This document shows positions 62,202 to 64,000 of a DNA stretch of 64,000 nucleotides, piece by piece. The first letter of the stretch is position 1. Every line of letters starts with the position of its first letter. The notes beneath the pieces were generated by a model. It was not told the DNA's origin. It saw nothing but the letters and a program-made list of their open reading frames with translations, and did no database searches. The position numbers and the translations under genes were made by a program. Source of the stretch: Cladorhizidae sp. MBARI D1340-BT2 (Eukaryota > Porifera > Demospongiae > Poecilosclerida > Cladorhizidae); assembly GCA_028752905.1 (NCBI GenBank), contig JAQNBH010000002.1, positions 35,556,075-35,620,074 on the forward strand. The letters are read 5' to 3'.

Positions 62202-63143
62202 GTGCATGATAGTAGCTTTAGAATCGCAATAGAAATCACACAGAGGTTCGATCAAAGTTGGGAACTGAGAAAGAACGTGGCATGCGCAGGAGCAGACGTT
62301 TGTACCCCACTTTGCACAGATAGCGCGGAAATGACTGAGCGATATTTTAGCCAAGTTTCAAGTCTTGGCCATGAACGCTTATTATATTATGAACAATCCA
62401 ACTTACTGCGTTTATTCAGGCTTCTTCTTGTTCATTGCGCAGAGTTGCAATGAAATGGGAGGATAAAAAGTATCATAACTCAAGAATGGTTGACAATAAA
62501 ATGTTGAAACTTGAAATGCAGCTAATTTAATAGTGAAGGTATAGATTGACGAAAGAAAAGAAAAAAGAAGGAAAAAACCCCACACAATGGTCTACTCCCC
62601 CCTTGTACACCAAGGGGGGAGTAGACCATTTTGTGGGGTTTTTTTTAAACGTGTCATAACTATTGAATGCTTAATCCATTTCCAAAGATTATGGTCTCAA
62701 AATGTAGCTCATTCTAGGTGCTTTCCAATGACATTAGAATAATGGTGTTGCAATAAACTAGGACTGAAACATGGGGAAACCACAAAGGTCCTTTAAAATT
62801 TTAGATGCACTCCTGTACCCAAACCACAGGTCTTCAACACTTGCTATTTATGGTGATATTAGAGTGAACACAGATACCTCTTTTGAATTGATAGTTTTTT
62901 TAAATTTTTTTTATTCACCCCAACATCCCCAATTTCATTTTCCCCCCCGGTCATATGCTGTCAGACTGAATATCTCATCAGAAAATGACTGGATTGATAA
63001 TTTGTCAATTGAAAAGAAGGAGTAATGCAAGAGCTTTCATAATATATAAAAATTATTTACTACAGACAAAAATTGAATGAGGTACACGGTATCATGTGAT
63101 GTCACTACATGAAATTACATTTCATAATAAATCAGTTTGAAAA
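62202..63143 (+). repeat. Monomer 67 (942 bp)
   Basis: Matches monomer 62 (H3, AAAGAAAAG, F, T7A3T8A1, GAGGTACAC); right flank G4T8A3; GTGAACACAG; private TTTTCCCCCCCGG. Confidence 0.95.
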
Positions 63144-64000
63144 GTGCATGATAGTAGTAGCTATAGAATCGCAATAGAAATCACACAGAGGTTCGATCAA
63201 AGTTGGGAACTGAGAAAGAACGTGGCATGCGCAGGAGCAGACGTTTGTACCCCACTTTGCACAGATAGCGCGGAAATGACTGAGCGATATTTTAGCCAAG
63301 TTTCAAGTCTTGGCCATGAACGCTTATTATATTATGAACAATCCAACTTACTGCGTTTATTCAGGCTTCTTCTTGTTCATTGCGCAGAGTTGCAATGAAA
63401 TGGGAGGATAAAAAGTATCATAACTCAAGAATGGTTGACAATAAAATGTTGAAACTTGAAATGCAGCTAATTTAATAGTGAAGGTATAGATTGACGAAAG
63501 GAAGAAAAAAAGAAGGAAAAAACCCCACACAATGGTCTACTCCCCCCTTGTACACCAAGGGGGGAGTAGACCATTTTGTGGGTTTTTTAAAAAACGTGTC
63601 ATAACTATTGAATGCTTAATCCATTTCCAAAGATTATGGTCTCAAAATGTAGCTCATTCTAGGTGCTTTCCAATGACATTAGAATAATGGTGTTGCAATA
63701 AACTAGGACTGAAACATGGGGAAACCACAAAGGTCCTTTAAAATGTTTAGATGCACTCCTGTACCCAAACCACAGGTCTTCAACACTTGCTATTTATGGT
63801 GATATTAGAGTGATCACAGATACCTCTTTTGAATTGATAGTTAAAAAAAAAAAAATTTCTTCACCCCAACATCCCCAATTTCATTTCCTCCCCCGGTCAT
63901 ATGCTGTCAGACTGAATATCTCATCAGAAAATGACTGGATTGATAATTTGTCAATTGAAAAGAAGGAGTAATGCAAGAGCTTTCATAATATATAAAAATT
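63144..64000 (+). repeat. Monomer 68, cut by the window end (857 bp)
   Basis: Matches monomer 63 (GCTATAG); L2; Fx; T2A13T3C. The window ends just after the TATA-like box. Confidence 0.95.

Larger units (their letters stand above)
1..64000 (+). repeat. Satellite DNA array, ~945-bp monomer, 68 head-to-tail copies
   Basis: Every stretch of the window aligns to the same unit, recognised by GTGCATGAT near its start. Successive marker spacings are 941-949 bp, or 921-924 bp in eight shortened units. All copies are in one orientation with no inserted foreign sequence, so the array has no internal transposon or gene. It begins mid-unit at base 1 and ends mid-unit at 64000, so true length is unknown. 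Most differences between copies are single bases, one 3-bp slip at the head, the palindrome core, and A/T run boundaries. Satellites of this size and organisation are usually (peri)centromeric or heterochromatic; that location is inferred. The family is not one I recognise. Confidence 0.98.
61259..64000 (+). repeat. Pentamer, copy 2, cut by window end
   Basis: Monomers 66-68 match 61-63 in order and length (943, 942). There are more private differences than between the trimer copies, so this duplication is older. Confidence 0.9.

Noticed and set aside
1..64000. CRISPR array
   Set aside because: The period is about 945 bp and the whole unit repeats; there are no short repeats with unique spacers and no cas genes.
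1..64000. Tandem gene cluster such as rDNA, 5S, histone or snRNA genes
   Set aside because: I found no segment resembling rRNA, 5S internal promoter, histone or U-snRNA sequence in the unit on either strand.
1..64000. Transposon or virus-derived array
   Set aside because: There is no transposase, reverse transcriptase, LTR or poly(A)-tailed element inside any unit. Origin of the monomer from an old element cannot be judged from this sequence alone.

Overview
The whole 64 kb window is one head-to-tail tandem array of a single AT-rich satellite repeat. I see no unique sequence and no gene. The array runs off both ends. Using the conserved GTGCATGAT as a phase marker, I place 68 monomer starts between 22 and 63144. 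The full unit is 941-949 bp, and eight shorter units of 921-924 bp have lost the core of a palindrome. All copies are on the same strand. This is typical of eukaryotic (peri)centromeric or other heterochromatic satellite DNA in a long-read assembly. I do not recognise the family and cannot name the organism.

Each monomer has, in order (offsets from GTGCATGAT): a conserved block of about 260 bp ending in a perfect 8-bp-arm hairpin (about +232); a purine tract; a large quasi-palindrome of about 60-70 bp (about +380) flanked by A and T runs; a block with two AATAAA hexamers and an ATG in good start context (about +570); a 19-nt tract made only of T and A runs (about +700); a C-rich block; a TATATAAAAA box (about +847); and a CRE-like TGATGTCA (about +901).

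Labels used in the monomer entries. Head: H0 = three TAG units, then GCTTTAG and AATAGAAATC; H3 = one TAG unit lost; H1 = GCTTAAAATC, one base lost; HX = AATATAAATC, an in-frame TAA. Palindrome spacer: L1 = CTACAAACACC; L2 = CTTGTACACC; LS = short, core lost; LI = spacer inverted. Frame site: F = AAATTTTAG; Fx = AAATGTTTAG. Tract: run lengths after GATAG, for example T7A3T7A2.

Layout. 22-12277 is mostly L1 units and includes a repeated dimer. 12278-23591 is L2, with a tandem trimer of 2834 bp twice. 23592-33912 is a higher-order repeat of 3755, 2811 and 3755 bp, the middle copy lacking one monomer. 33913-39538 is mixed. 39539-56535 is entirely L2, with a 3775-bp-offset duplication and a 1890-bp dimer twice. 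56536-64000 is a 4723-bp pentamer and the start of a second copy. Local homogenisation and unequal exchange explain this layout.

The most unusual signal is at run boundaries. In the 19-nt A/T tract the positions of the T/A boundaries differ between copies, even between near-identical higher-order copies, while total length stays 19 in almost all of them. The same length-preserving movement occurs at the two run boundaries beside the palindrome (A+C = 10 on the left; G+T+A = 15 on the right). Two copies (19242-19312 and 22076-22146) carry a perfect 33-bp-arm palindrome with an inverted spacer. Together these suggest hairpin- or template-switch-driven editing inside a satellite, superimposed on normal unequal exchange. 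All counts are by eye.
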